DNA of 22,700 nt from Anthropogastromicrobium chipingensis_A (GCA_963605535.1 CAVCXB010000045.1:1-22700); one strand, 5' to 3'. Positions 7,447 through 15,352 are shown, counted from the stretch's first letter. Program-made: numbers and translations. Notes: generated from the sequence alone by a model not told the origin.

Positions 7447-7495
7447 GTAACGATTCAAAGCCTTGCCAAATCAAGATGGGGTTCTGAATCGTTGC
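7447..7495. repeat. Short palindromic element with about 14-bp inverted ends (copy A)
   Basis: AACGATTCAAAGCC (7449-7462) and GGTTCTGAATCGTT (7480-7493) form an imperfect inverted repeat with a perfect 9-bp outer part, extended by a G-U pair and a G-C pair to 7447/7495. A related element with almost the same arms lies at 17887-17946 between opp genes. In RNA this would be a hairpin between the aminotransferase and dehydrogenase cistrons; the T-run of a terminator is lacking. Confidence 0.6.
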
Positions 7496-7521
7496 AATTA
7501 TAAGAAAGAATTATAAGAAAG
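7496..7521 (+). repeat. Exact 13-bp tandem duplication
   Basis: AATTATAAGAAAG is present twice in direct tandem, directly after the palindromic element and about 20 bp before the AGGAGG of the dehydrogenase gene. It is probably a replication-slippage product. Confidence 0.7.
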
Positions 7522-7557
7522 AATTTGAATCGGATTTCACATTAGGAGGCGATTACC

Positions 7558-8706
7558 ATGAACAGTTTTTCTTTCACAATTCCACAGAATATTGTGGTCG
7601 GAGCCGGGAGCTTAAAGCGCCTCCCAGAGCTTGCGAAAAAGCTTGGAAAAAGCAAAGCTTATATCATCTCCGGTCCTCATTTAAATAAAATTGGAATGGT
7701 TGATAAATGTAAGAAAGCCTTAGCCGAGGCTGGAATCGAAAGCGATGCCTTCACCGAAACAGAAGGAAATCCAAGCACGGAAACCGTCGCAAAAGCAGCC
7801 GCAGGCTTTCAAGAGAGCAAAGCAGATTTTATCGTTGCCTTTGGCGGCGGATCGCCGCTTGACGTGGCAAAAGCCGTTGCCGTAATCGCAACCTACGGCG
7901 GCAATATCGCAGACTATGAAGGCGGCGGCAAGGTTCCGGGACCTGTCGTTCCGATGATTGCGATCCCGACGACCGCCGGAACTGGATCTGAGGTGACTGC
8001 CTTCTCTGTTATCACAGATCACAGCAGAAATTATAAGCTCACTGTTGTCAGCAACGATTTGCTTCCAGCCTACGCAATCCTTGATCCAGAGCTGATTGCC
8101 ACTGTCCCACAGGGTACCGCGGCGGCCTGCGGCATCGACGCAATGGTTCATGCACTTGAGGCATTCATCTCCAAAGCAGCCTCCCCGTTCTCCGATCTTT
8201 TCGCAAAGGAAGCACTGCGGCTGATCGGCGGCAGCATCCGAGCTTATGTTGCCGATCGCTCAAACTTAGCGGCATGCGAGGCAATGTTAACCGGCTCTTT
8301 ATTTGCCGGAATTGCCTTCTCCCATGCAAGACTAGGTGACGTCCATGCGATGAGCCATCCGGTAAGTGCCTACTTTGATGTTCCGCACGGTGTGGCAAAT
8401 GCCATTTTGCTTCCAACCGTTGTCGAGTACAACATGACCGATGCAAGTGAAAAATACAAATACATCTACGATTGCATCTGCGAAAAGCCGTTATCCGATG
8501 ATGCATTTGCACCTGAAATGCTTGCCGCAGAAATTCGCGTATTAAACGATGAGCTTGGCATCCCCACCTCCCTCAGTGAGGTGGGTGTCGACAGCAGCCT
8601 GTTTGACAAAATGGCAGACGATGCGATGAAGAGTGGAAACATTCTTGTGAATCCCCGTCCAACCACAAAGAAGGATATCTTAGCATTGTACGCGCAGGCA
8701 TTTTAA
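7558..8706 (+). CDS. Iron-type (group III) NAD(P)H-dependent alcohol dehydrogenase
   Basis: This 382-residue enzyme is of the iron-containing alcohol dehydrogenase family and interconverts an aldehyde and an alcohol. The NAD(P) loop is GGGSPLDVAK (96-105), and PTTAGTGSEVT (137-147) is typical. Metal ligands are D194 and H198 in GIDAMVHALEAF, H263 in DVHAMSH and H277 in VPHGVANA. H267 is the usual second active-site His. Length is normal. It is the last gene of the operon, 127 bp after the aminotransferase, with ATTAGGAGG before its ATG and a strong terminator after its stop. Next to an omega-aminotransferase, a reductase of a semialdehyde (succinate, glutarate or malonate semialdehyde, or sulfoacetaldehyde) is the best guess. 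1,3-Propanediol or butanol dehydrogenase activity is the generic alternative. Confidence 0.92.
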   Translation: MNSFSFTIPQNIVVGAGSLKRLPELAKKLGKSKAYIISGPHLNKIGMVDKCKKALAEAGIESDAFTETEGNPSTETVAKAAAGFQESKADFIVAFGGGSPLDVAKAVAVIATYGGNIADYEGGGKVPGPVVPMIAIPTTAGTGSEVTAFSVITDHSRNYKLTVVSNDLLPAYAILDPELIATVPQGTAAACGIDAMVHALEAFISKAASPFSDLFAKEALRLIGGSIRAYVADRSNLAACEAMLTGSLFAGIAFSHARLGDVHAMSHPVSAYFDVPHGVANAILLPTVVEYNMTDASEKYKYIYDCICEKPLSDDAFAPEMLAAEIRVLNDELGIPTSLSEVGVDSSLFDKMADDAMKSGNILVNPRPTTKKDILALYAQAF

Positions 8707-8741
8707 ATTGCTTATCTCTATTTCCCCTGTTTTTCCATAGC

Positions 8742-8780
8742 AAACGGGAGGCCCACAAAGAGCCTCCCGTTTTTATTTTT
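8742..8780 (+). terminator. Intrinsic terminator of the aminotransferase/dehydrogenase operon
   Basis: A perfect 11-bp stem AAACGGGAGGC / GCCTCCCGTTT (8742-8752 with 8762-8772), a 9-nt loop and a TTTTTATTTTT tail. It lies between convergent operons. On the minus strand the tail is only GTTTGC, so termination of the cystine-type operon here would be weaker. Confidence 0.95.
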
Positions 8781-8862
8781 GACTTTTCAATCTAGTTTTT
8801 TGTTTCAAACTTTCATTTCAGTCTTTTTTCTTTCTTATTGTTTTGCTTATTTTTCTCGCTTA

Positions 8863-9873
8863 TTATTCCTTAGAAATATCCATTCCGAAGTACTTCTCAG
8901 ACAGCTCGGTCAGTGTGCCATCCTTTGCCATCTCATCGAGTGCATCGTTTACGGCATCCAGCAGGGTAGCGGTGTCATCACCCTTACGAACCGGGATTGC
9001 GATCTCCTCTACCTCATCGGTGTAGGTTGCAATCTTGATGTTTGAATCTGGATGCTCTTTCTTGTAATCGTTATATACAACCTCTGCATTCAGTGTTGCA
9101 TCAATACGATTGGAAAGTAACAGCTCGATAGTCTGATTCAGGTCATCAACAGCAGTAACAGTTGCACCATATGCCTCTGCCTGTGCTGCATAGGTACTGG
9201 TGATAGTATTCGCGGTCTTCTTACCATTTAAATCTTCCATAGAGGAAATTTCATCGTAATCGCCGCGAACAATAACAGCGGTCTTATTATATGCATATGG
9301 AGTAGAGAAGTTGTACTTTTCTGCACGATCCTCGGTCACACCAACACCATTTACCATGATATCGTAACGTCCGGTCTCCAGACCTGCAAGCAGTCCATCC
9401 CACTCGCCTTCTACAAACTCAACCTCTACACCAAGCTTCTCTGCGATGTTCTGTGCTACCTCTACGTCATAACCAACCAGATCGTTGTTATCATCATGGT
9501 AGGTCCATGGAGCCCAAGTTCCCTCCATTGCTACAATAATGCTTCCGCGCTCTTTGATCTGAGCTAAAAGATCATCTGCAGAATCGTCGGTTCCGATCTC
9601 GGTGGATACCTCTTCGCTTCCAACCTCAGTCTCTGCCTTCTCGCTGCTTGCTTCCTCACTCTTATCTTCTGCACTTGTATTCTCTTCGCTGCTGTCTGCC
9701 TCGGTATCCTTGGTCTCTGCTGCCTTTGTGGTAGTCTCCTTTGTCTCCTCAGCGGAAGTCTTTGCTGCTGTAGTGCTCTTATCAGATGCACTCTTTGATG
9801 AGCAGCCTGTCAGTGCGGCAGATGCAAGCACTGCTGCGGTTAATGTGCATGGAATTAATTTCTTAATAGTCAT
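8863..9873 (-). CDS. Cystine-type ABC transporter substrate-binding lipoprotein
   Basis: This 336-residue lipoprotein starts at the ATG at 9871-9873, with AGGAGG just upstream; the frame extends further to a TTG but that is not needed. The signal peptide ends in the lipobox L21-T-G-C24. Residues 25-100 are a long Ser/Thr/Glu/Lys/Ala-rich linker with no predicted fold, much longer than usual. The family 3 solute-binding domain follows: GSIIVAMEGTWAPWTYHDDN, GYDVEVAQNIAEKLG, GVTEDRAEKYNFSTPY and DYKKEHPDSNIKIA. These resemble L-cystine-binding proteins (TcyA/TcyK type) from memory. The ATPase and permease genes lie directly upstream. Ligand assignment is tentative; another polar amino acid is possible. 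Confidence 0.9.
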   Translation of the reverse strand: MTIKKLIPCTLTAAVLASAALTGCSSKSASDKSTTAAKTSAEETKETTTKAAETKDTEADSSEENTSAEDKSEEASSEKAETEVGSEEVSTEIGTDDSADDLLAQIKERGSIIVAMEGTWAPWTYHDDNNDLVGYDVEVAQNIAEKLGVEVEFVEGEWDGLLAGLETGRYDIMVNGVGVTEDRAEKYNFSTPYAYNKTAVIVRGDYDEISSMEDLNGKKTANTITSTYAAQAEAYGATVTAVDDLNQTIELLLSNRIDATLNAEVVYNDYKKEHPDSNIKIATYTDEVEEIAIPVRKGDDTATLLDAVNDALDEMAKDGTLTELSEKYFGMDISKE

Positions 9874-9905
9874 AGTGGTTTCCTCCTCTTTATTTTTATT
9901 TATCT

Positions 9906-10646
9906 TCAATCATCTTCCTGAAAGATTCGCAAGAATGCCTTCGTGCGCTCTTCCTTCGGATGTTCAAAGAACTCCTTCGATGGTCCTTGTTCCACAACCA
10001 CGCCCTTTTCCATGAAAATTACACGATTGGATACGGTTCGCGCGAAGTTCATCTCATGGGTGACAACCAACATGGTCATGCCTTCCTGTGCAAGCTTTTT
10101 CATAACAGCAAGCACCTCAACCGTCAGCTCCGGATCTAGTGCCGATGTGGGCTCGTCAAAGTAAATGATCTCTGGATTTACTGCGATCGCTCTCGCAATC
10201 GCCACACGCTGCTGCTGACCACCAGAAAGCTGGGACGGATAATAATCGCTTCGATCTGCCATACCAACCTTCTTTAATGCCTCGTGTGCGATTCGACTTG
10301 CCTCGTCCTTTGGCATTTTTCTTCCGACAATCAGACCTTCTGTTACATTCTGCAATGCCGTTTTGTTGGCAAACAGGTGGTAATTCTGGAACACAAACGC
10401 CGTTTTCTTTCGAAGGCGCACAATCGTGCGCTTCGGTACCTTATGTAGATCAATTTTCTCATCATCAAACGTCATGGTTCCGCCATCTGCCTTCTCTAAA
10501 AAGTTCAGACAGCGAAGAAGTGTCGTCTTTCCAGAACCACTCGGTCCCAGAATCGCAATCACGTCTCCCTTATTGACAGAAAGGCTTACATCGCGAAGGA
10601 CATGCGTCTGGCCAAATGACTTTTTAATATTTTGAATTTCCAGCAT
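9906..10646 (-). CDS. Amino-acid (cystine-type) ABC transporter ATP-binding protein
   Basis: This 246-residue ATPase partners the permease whose gene ends 3 bp upstream. Motifs are intact: Walker A GPSGSGKT (34-41), Q87 in FVFQNYHLF, LSGGQ (140-144), Walker B IIYFDEP (160-166) and H197 in VVTHEM. The regions DLHKVPKRTIVRLRKKTAFV and LIVGRKMPKDEA are typical of the TcyC/TcyN group. The ATG follows AAGGAAGGG. The stop lies 32 bp before the binding-protein start, so the three genes form one transport operon. Confidence 0.93.
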   Translation of the reverse strand: MLEIQNIKKSFGQTHVLRDVSLSVNKGDVIAILGPSGSGKTTLLRCLNFLEKADGGTMTFDDEKIDLHKVPKRTIVRLRKKTAFVFQNYHLFANKTALQNVTEGLIVGRKMPKDEASRIAHEALKKVGMADRSDYYPSQLSGGQQQRVAIARAIAVNPEIIYFDEPTSALDPELTVEVLAVMKKLAQEGMTMLVVTHEMNFARTVSNRVIFMEKGVVVEQGPSKEFFEHPKEERTKAFLRIFQEDD

Positions 10647-10649
10647 GTG

Positions 10650-11327
10650 TTACCCTTCCTTTCTGCCATAGTAGCTTAGCTTCTTCTCTCCGATACTCTG
10701 CAGCTTTGTCAGAATTGTTGAGAAGATCAGATAAAATAAACCGGCTTCCGTATATAAAAGCAGCGCCTCATACTTTACTGCTATGATCTGCTTTGTCGCA
10801 TAAAGCATTTCGTTTACCGTAATACAGGATGCCAAAGAAGTATCCTTTACCATGGAAATCAGAGAATTGAAAAGGGATGGAAACGCGGTGCGCATCGCCT
10901 GCGGCAGCACGATCCGAAAAATCGTCTGCAAATAAGAAAGACCTGCACACTGACCTGCCTCTAGCTGTCCTGACGGAACAGATTCAAGTGACGCACGAAC
11001 TGTCTCTGCACAATAAGCACCTTCATTTAAGGCAAATACGATTACTGCTGCTGGAAATGGATCGAGTAAAATTCCAACTCTTGGCAATCCAAAAAATACA
11101 ATAAACAGCTGTACCAGAAGTGGCGTACCTCGAAAAATCCAGATATAAAAACGACAGAACGGCTTTAACACTTTGATATTGGCAAACTGCACCAATGCAA
11201 CTACAACCGCAATCACCATTGCCAATGAAAAGGAAATCACCGTCAACGGAATTGTGACAGTCAAACCTGGAATCAGGATCCTTGGAATGGAGTTGACAAA
11301 CAACGTCCACAACCGACCACTAAACAT
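10650..11327 (-). CDS. Amino-acid (cystine-type) ABC transporter permease
   Basis: This 225-residue membrane subunit has about five hydrophobic segments. The pattern TVTIPLTVISFSLAMVIAVV is at the N-terminus, then WIFRGTPLLVQLFIVFFGLP. The EAA loop GQCAGLSYLQTIFRIVLPQA docks on the ATPase. The YecS/TcyB look and the neighbouring ATPase and binding protein point to L-cystine or a related amino acid. The ATG at 11327 has AGAGGGG upstream. It is the first gene of its operon, with a good promoter 96-124 bp upstream. Confidence 0.92.
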   Translation of the reverse strand: MFSGRLWTLFVNSIPRILIPGLTVTIPLTVISFSLAMVIAVVVALVQFANIKVLKPFCRFYIWIFRGTPLLVQLFIVFFGLPRVGILLDPFPAAVIVFALNEGAYCAETVRASLESVPSGQLEAGQCAGLSYLQTIFRIVLPQAMRTAFPSLFNSLISMVKDTSLASCITVNEMLYATKQIIAVKYEALLLYTEAGLFYLIFSTILTKLQSIGEKKLSYYGRKEG

Positions 11328-11358
11328 AAACTATCCCCTCTTTTCTTTTTTTGGTTAA

Positions 11359-11388
11359 ATAATTACGCGGCAACCCGCAGGCCGCCGC
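11359..11388 (-). other. GC-rich hairpin in the leader of the cystine-type operon
   Basis: On the minus strand CGCGGC and GCCGCG enclose a 12-nt stretch (about 11366-11389 on the plus strand reads GCGGCAACCCGCAGGCCGCC). AT-rich sequence without a clean T-run follows, so it is not a convincing terminator. It may be a weak attenuator or an RNA stabiliser. Confidence 0.4.
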
Positions 11389-11422
11389 GCAAAAAACTTT
11401 CGAAAAAACCTACTTCCCCGAT

Positions 11423-11451
11423 AGTTTAATGGATTTTTCCCGATATGTCAA
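11423..11451 (-). promoter_or_regulatory. Promoter of the cystine-type transporter operon, with repeated TATCGGG
   Basis: Minus-strand TTGACA (11446-11451) and TAAACT (11423-11428) are spaced by 17 bp. The heptamer TATCGGG occurs twice: directly after the -35 box (11439-11445) and overlapping the -10 box (11417-11423). The copies are 22 bp apart, about two helical turns on the same DNA face. This looks like a repressor site. The regulator is unknown. Confidence 0.75.
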
Positions 11452-11508
11452 TAAAATAAAATCTTCTATTTCCCGTATTTGTTGTATTTTCTTATCCCTC
11501 TTGCCGTT

Positions 11509-11916
11509 TTACACCTGATACCAAACAAGAATTAAGATAACACCCACCACAAAGAAAACACCGCCAGAAACAAGCAGCTCCAGACCTCCGGTCTGCTTTT
11601 TCTTCTCGCTCTTTTCAAGCTTATACTCAAAATAAGAAGGCATTCGCTCTTTCTTTCCGTTGATTCCTTTTCCCGGAATAAACATGTGCGCTGCGCGCTT
11701 ACATGCGTATGCCAAGATATCAAACGAGCCGGAACCAGAAATCCACACCAGACCGCCGACACACAGTACGAGCAGCCCGCCCATGGAAAAGCCGTCGCAG
11801 ACTGCCCGAAGGCGGTCTGCTGTGGTTTCGGCTCCGATGACATTTCCGATCAGCATGATCGCCACACATAAGACAAGTGTGACTGCCATACTGATGATCA
11901 GACTTTTTTTCTTCAA
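11509..11916 (-). CDS. Small membrane protein, DUF3899-like
   Basis: This 135-residue protein has three hydrophobic segments (about 6-28, 44-62, 113-133). A conserved-looking block DRLRAVCDGFSMGGLLVLCV leads into WISGSGSFDILAYACKR, which resembles the DUF3899 family of Firmicutes. Function is unknown. The start is a TTG at 11914-11916 with AAGGAGA 5-6 nt upstream; no in-frame ATG has as good a site. It lies 59 bp after oppF on the same strand, so it is probably the last gene of the opp operon. No hairpin terminator is seen between it and the cystine-type promoter. Confidence 0.8.
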   Translation of the reverse strand: MKKKSLIISMAVTLVLCVAIMLIGNVIGAETTADRLRAVCDGFSMGGLLVLCVGGLVWISGSGSFDILAYACKRAAHMFIPGKGINGKKERMPSYFEYKLEKSEKKKQTGGLELLVSGGVFFVVGVILILVWYQV

Positions 11917-11975
11917 AATATCTCCTTATATCCGATCGCACGAAACTACGTAACTGCGAAACTAACTATAACTAC

Positions 11976-13205
11976 TTAGCTGCGTGGTTCCTGTACCTGC
12001 TTCTTGTATGCCTCAAATTCCTTCTTTGTACAGCGAACAAAGTGGCCCGGGCATACCTCACGAAACTCTGGCTCTTCGGTCGTGGTCTCGTGATCGGTCA
12101 ACGGGTTATAGCGGATACGGGTTCTTCCGCGCTCTCCCTCCGGATCCGGAAGCGGAATTGCAGACAGAAGGGACTTTGTGTATGGGTGGAGCGGATGGGC
12201 AAACAGCTCGTCGGAGGTTGCTAACTCAACCATGTTTCCAAAGTACATAACGCCGATACGATCGGAGAAGTATTTTACAACGGAAAGGTCATGCGCGATG
12301 AACAAAATCGTCATGCCCATGCTTTCACGAAGCTCATTTAACAGGTTGATGACCTGCGCACGAATGGAAACGTCCAGTGCGGAGATCGGCTCATCGGCGA
12401 TGATTAACTCTGGCTTCATGACAACGGAACGCGCAATACCGATACGCTGACGCTGACCACCGGAGAACTCGTGCGGATAACGACCTGCATGCTCTCTTAC
12501 AAGACCAACGGTCTCAAGCATCTCGTAAACCTGCTCGTCGATATACTTCTTGTCCTTAACGCCCTGAATCTTCAGACCCTCGGCGATGATCTCGCGAACG
12601 GTCATACGAGGATCAAGGGAGGCAACCGGGTCCTGATAAATCATCTGGATTCTGGTGACCAGCTTAGAGCGCTTTGCGTGCTCTACCTTTTGGTTGTATT
12701 CCTTCTCAAGCGCCTGCTTGTCCGCACCGGATGCCGCTGCGATCTTCTTGTCGTACTCTTCCTTAAGCTCCGCCAGCTCTTTTACCTTGTAGTCATCGTT
12801 GCAATGCTTGTGATCATGCTTTGCCTTAACGATCTCTTCCTTCAGCTTTGCGATCTTTGCATCGCATTCCTTAATGGAAGCCTCGTAGCCAGACGGCTTC
12901 TCGGAGGAAAGCTTCTTCTTCTCTGCCTTCAGCGCTGCGATCTCATCCTTGTAGGACTGTGTACCAGCTACGATACGCTGTCCCTTGAAATATACGTTTC
13001 CTGAGGTGGCATCATACAGCTTGATGATGGTTCGTCCGGTGGTGGTCTTTCCACAGCCGGACTCGCCTACCAGACCGAATACCTCGCCCTTTTTCACATC
13101 AAAGGAAACGTTGTTGACTGCCTTCTTTACAAAGCCGCGCTTGCCAAAATACATGGACAGATGCTCGACCTTGAGTAATGTATTATCCGATTCTTTTACG
13201 CTCAT
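11976..13205 (-). CDS. oppF: Oligopeptide ABC transporter ATPase OppF with coiled-coil insertion
   Basis: This 409-residue ATPase is one of the two motor subunits of the peptide importer. Its motifs are intact: Walker A GESGCGKT (47-54), Q191 in MIYQDPVASLDPR, signature FSGGQRQR (247-254), Walker B LIIADEP (267-273) and H305 in FIAHDLSVV. The C-terminal peptide-transporter extension includes HPYTKSLLSAIPLPDP and ends in CPGHFVRCTKKEFEAYKKQ. Between the early beta region and the Q-loop (about 83-178) lies an extra, highly charged Lys/Glu/Ala segment that reads as a two-helix coiled coil (ALKAEKKKLSSEK, DAKIAKLKEEIVKAK, ELAELKEEYDKKIAAA). Family members are about 310-320 residues, so roughly 95 are extra. 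The start ATG overlaps the oppD stop (ATGA). Confidence 0.94.
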   Translation of the reverse strand: MSVKESDNTLLKVEHLSMYFGKRGFVKKAVNNVSFDVKKGEVFGLVGESGCGKTTTGRTIIKLYDATSGNVYFKGQRIVAGTQSYKDEIAALKAEKKKLSSEKPSGYEASIKECDAKIAKLKEEIVKAKHDHKHCNDDYKVKELAELKEEYDKKIAAASGADKQALEKEYNQKVEHAKRSKLVTRIQMIYQDPVASLDPRMTVREIIAEGLKIQGVKDKKYIDEQVYEMLETVGLVREHAGRYPHEFSGGQRQRIGIARSVVMKPELIIADEPISALDVSIRAQVINLLNELRESMGMTILFIAHDLSVVKYFSDRIGVMYFGNMVELATSDELFAHPLHPYTKSLLSAIPLPDPEGERGRTRIRYNPLTDHETTTEEPEFREVCPGHFVRCTKKEFEAYKKQVQEPRS

Positions 13206-15352
13206 TGTGTTACATCCTTATCCTTTCTTCTGTTTCGCATCTTCTCAATTCGCTCCAGTACAATCTTCGGCGGATCAATCTTCGGTGCGTCTGGATGCAG
13301 CAGCCAGGTTGCCGCATAGTGTGTATCGCTGATCTTATACATTGGCGGCTGTTCCTCAAAGTCAATCTCCAGTGCATACTTGTTTCGATCAGCAAATGCA
13401 TCACCCTTCGGCGGATAGATCATATTCGGAGGCGTTCCAGGGATGGACTCCAGCTTTTCCTTCGTATCCAGATCCGGAACGGAAGATAAAAGCGCCCAGG
13501 TATACGGATGCGCCGGGCTGTAGAAAATATCCCTTGCGGTACCAGTCTCGACAATCTTTCCTGCATACATAACGGCTACGCGGTCTGCCATGTTGGCAAC
13601 AACGCCGAGGTCATGTGTGATGAAGATAACGGACAGGTTACGCTCCTTCTTTAAGTTATTGATCAGTTCCAAAATCTGTGCCTGAATCGTAACGTCAAGT
13701 GCGGTTGTCGGCTCATCACAGATTAAAACATCTGGGTTCGCGGTCAGTGCAATCGCGATAACGATACGCTGTCTCATACCACCAGAAAACTCAAACGGAT
13801 ACTGACTGAAACGGCGGCGAGGCTCATCAATACCAACGCTTTCCATCAGCTTGATGGCGCGCTCCTTTGCCATTTCCTTTGTTACCTTATAGACAGACTG
13901 AGATGCACACTCCTTTAAATAATCCACAATCTCAACTGTCCTTGCTGCATAATCTACCGTCTTATTCTCGGCAATCTGTGCCTGAAAATGTGCGATCTGC
14001 TCCTCGACTATGTCGGAAAGATCCTTCTTTGCCGCATCAAGATCGACAAGGCTCATCGGGATTACCTGCCAATCTGGTGTCTTTCCCTTTGCTGCCTTTC
14101 TCTCATACTTTGCAGTCTGAGCAGCAAAGCGTGCCTTTTCCTTCTCGTTCTTCGCAATACCGTCAAAGTACATGTTGACTGCATAGTCGATACTCGTTCC
14201 AAAGGTATGAGTCAGACCATCCTTTGTAACCTCAAGTGGATCCAGACACTTTGCGACAGCAGCCTTCATGCGTCCACATGCATCCTGCACACTCTTCTTT
14301 TCAAGTGTTCCCTGTACGTGCGGAAGTTCTGCCTTTAATACACTGACTGCTTCACTTCTGTGCTTATCGGTTTCGGAAGCACTGTTTCGTACTGCCTTCT
14401 CGCACTTTGCAAGAAATGCCTTCATGAAATCATCATCGAGCTTCTTTCTTGTCATCGCGTTAAGCTTGTCTACTGGCATATCCGGAATCTTGTCTTCCAC
14501 AAACGTCATGTAGTAGCCAAGTGTGAAGGTATTCGGAACCGGAAGCTTACTTGCCGTCTTCATGATTGCCTGCAGCTTTTCAATCGGCTCGTAGAATTCC
14601 TTGCAGGACTGCTTCGGCTTCCATGCTGACATTAGACTGCTTAACTTCTGTGCATAAGACTTCGCCTCATCATCAGCCTTTCCAGCTACCACAAACGGGC
14701 TGCATGCACCCTCTGCTGCATGGACTAACTCACCGATCTCATCCTTCACGTCAAACTCAGTGTTGGTACGGATACGAAGAAGCACGTTGTCTGCTGCAGA
14801 TACAAACTCCTGCGCATAGGAAAGTGCAGCGGTATACTGACTCTCCAACTCACAGTGCTTTAACTCAAATTTCTTGAATTTCTCGATATCTTCCTTTGCA
14901 GATGCTTCTCCGCTCTTTACGAGCAGGTCGGCTAACGATGCAAACATCGTATCCATCGCTGCCTTTCCCTCTCTTCTTGCTGCCTTATTCTTTAACAGCA
15001 TCGCCTCTGTCAGCTGATTTCCGACACGCATGATCGGGTTTAAGCTGGACAGCGGATCCTGGAATACCATCGCAATCTTATCACCACGGATACGATGGAA
15101 CTCATCCTCGCTAATCTTCATCAGATCCTTGCCATCGTAGAGAATCTTTCCACCCTCTACGATTGCATTTCCAGCAAGAATACCCATGATCGCGCGGCTG
15201 GTTACGGATTTTCCAGAACCAGACTCACCAACAATGGCGAGTGTTTCTCCCTTATATAAATCAAAACTGATATCCCGGACAGCCTGAAGCTTTCCGCTGG
15301 CGGTTCTGAAGGATATCTTTAAATCTCTGACGCTTAATTTCTTCTCTGCCAT
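13202..15352 (-). CDS. oppD: Oligopeptide ABC transporter ATPase OppD with about 365-residue insertion
   Basis: At 716 residues this is about twice the usual 330-360. The N-terminal lobe is normal: Walker A GESGSGKS (42-49) and Q98 in MVFQDPLSSLNPIMRVGNQL. The conserved sequence then breaks at about residue 122 and resumes at about 490 (AKERAIKLMESVGIDEPRRR). FSGGMRQR (522-529), Walker B VLICDEP (542-548), H580 and a C-terminal extension with SDTHYAATWLLHPDAP, as in OppD/AmiE proteins, follow. The inserted part lies in the helical subdomain. It looks mainly alpha-helical and charged, has seven Cys, and shows no motif I recognise. The frame is open throughout and codon use matches the neighbours, so it is not a sequencing artefact. 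The ATG overlaps the oppC stop (TAATG). Confidence 0.94.
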   Translation of the reverse strand: MAEKKLSVRDLKISFRTASGKLQAVRDISFDLYKGETLAIVGESGSGKSVTSRAIMGILAGNAIVEGGKILYDGKDLMKISEDEFHRIRGDKIAMVFQDPLSSLNPIMRVGNQLTEAMLLKNKAARREGKAAMDTMFASLADLLVKSGEASAKEDIEKFKKFELKHCELESQYTAALSYAQEFVSAADNVLLRIRTNTEFDVKDEIGELVHAAEGACSPFVVAGKADDEAKSYAQKLSSLMSAWKPKQSCKEFYEPIEKLQAIMKTASKLPVPNTFTLGYYMTFVEDKIPDMPVDKLNAMTRKKLDDDFMKAFLAKCEKAVRNSASETDKHRSEAVSVLKAELPHVQGTLEKKSVQDACGRMKAAVAKCLDPLEVTKDGLTHTFGTSIDYAVNMYFDGIAKNEKEKARFAAQTAKYERKAAKGKTPDWQVIPMSLVDLDAAKKDLSDIVEEQIAHFQAQIAENKTVDYAARTVEIVDYLKECASQSVYKVTKEMAKERAIKLMESVGIDEPRRRFSQYPFEFSGGMRQRIVIAIALTANPDVLICDEPTTALDVTIQAQILELINNLKKERNLSVIFITHDLGVVANMADRVAVMYAGKIVETGTARDIFYSPAHPYTWALLSSVPDLDTKEKLESIPGTPPNMIYPPKGDAFADRNKYALEIDFEEQPPMYKISDTHYAATWLLHPDAPKIDPPKIVLERIEKMRNRRKDKDVTQ

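Noticed and set aside
8566..8588. Palindrome CACCTCCCTCAGTGAGGTG in the dehydrogenase gene
   Set aside because: It lies within conserved coding sequence and no T-run follows; most likely it is chance.
11948..11992. Imperfect repeat AACTACGTAACTGCG / AACTACTTAGCTGCG after oppF
   Set aside because: Two short copies with mismatches, no hairpin and no link to a regulator; probably a simple duplication.
12471..13004. 177-codon plus-strand open frame
   Set aside because: Antisense to the OppF insertion. Its Leu-rich product is the complement of Lys/Glu codons and has no ribosome site.
13202..15352. OppD as two fused genes or a frameshift artefact
   Set aside because: A single open frame is kept over 716 codons with similar codon use, and both halves of one ATPase domain flank the insert in the correct order.
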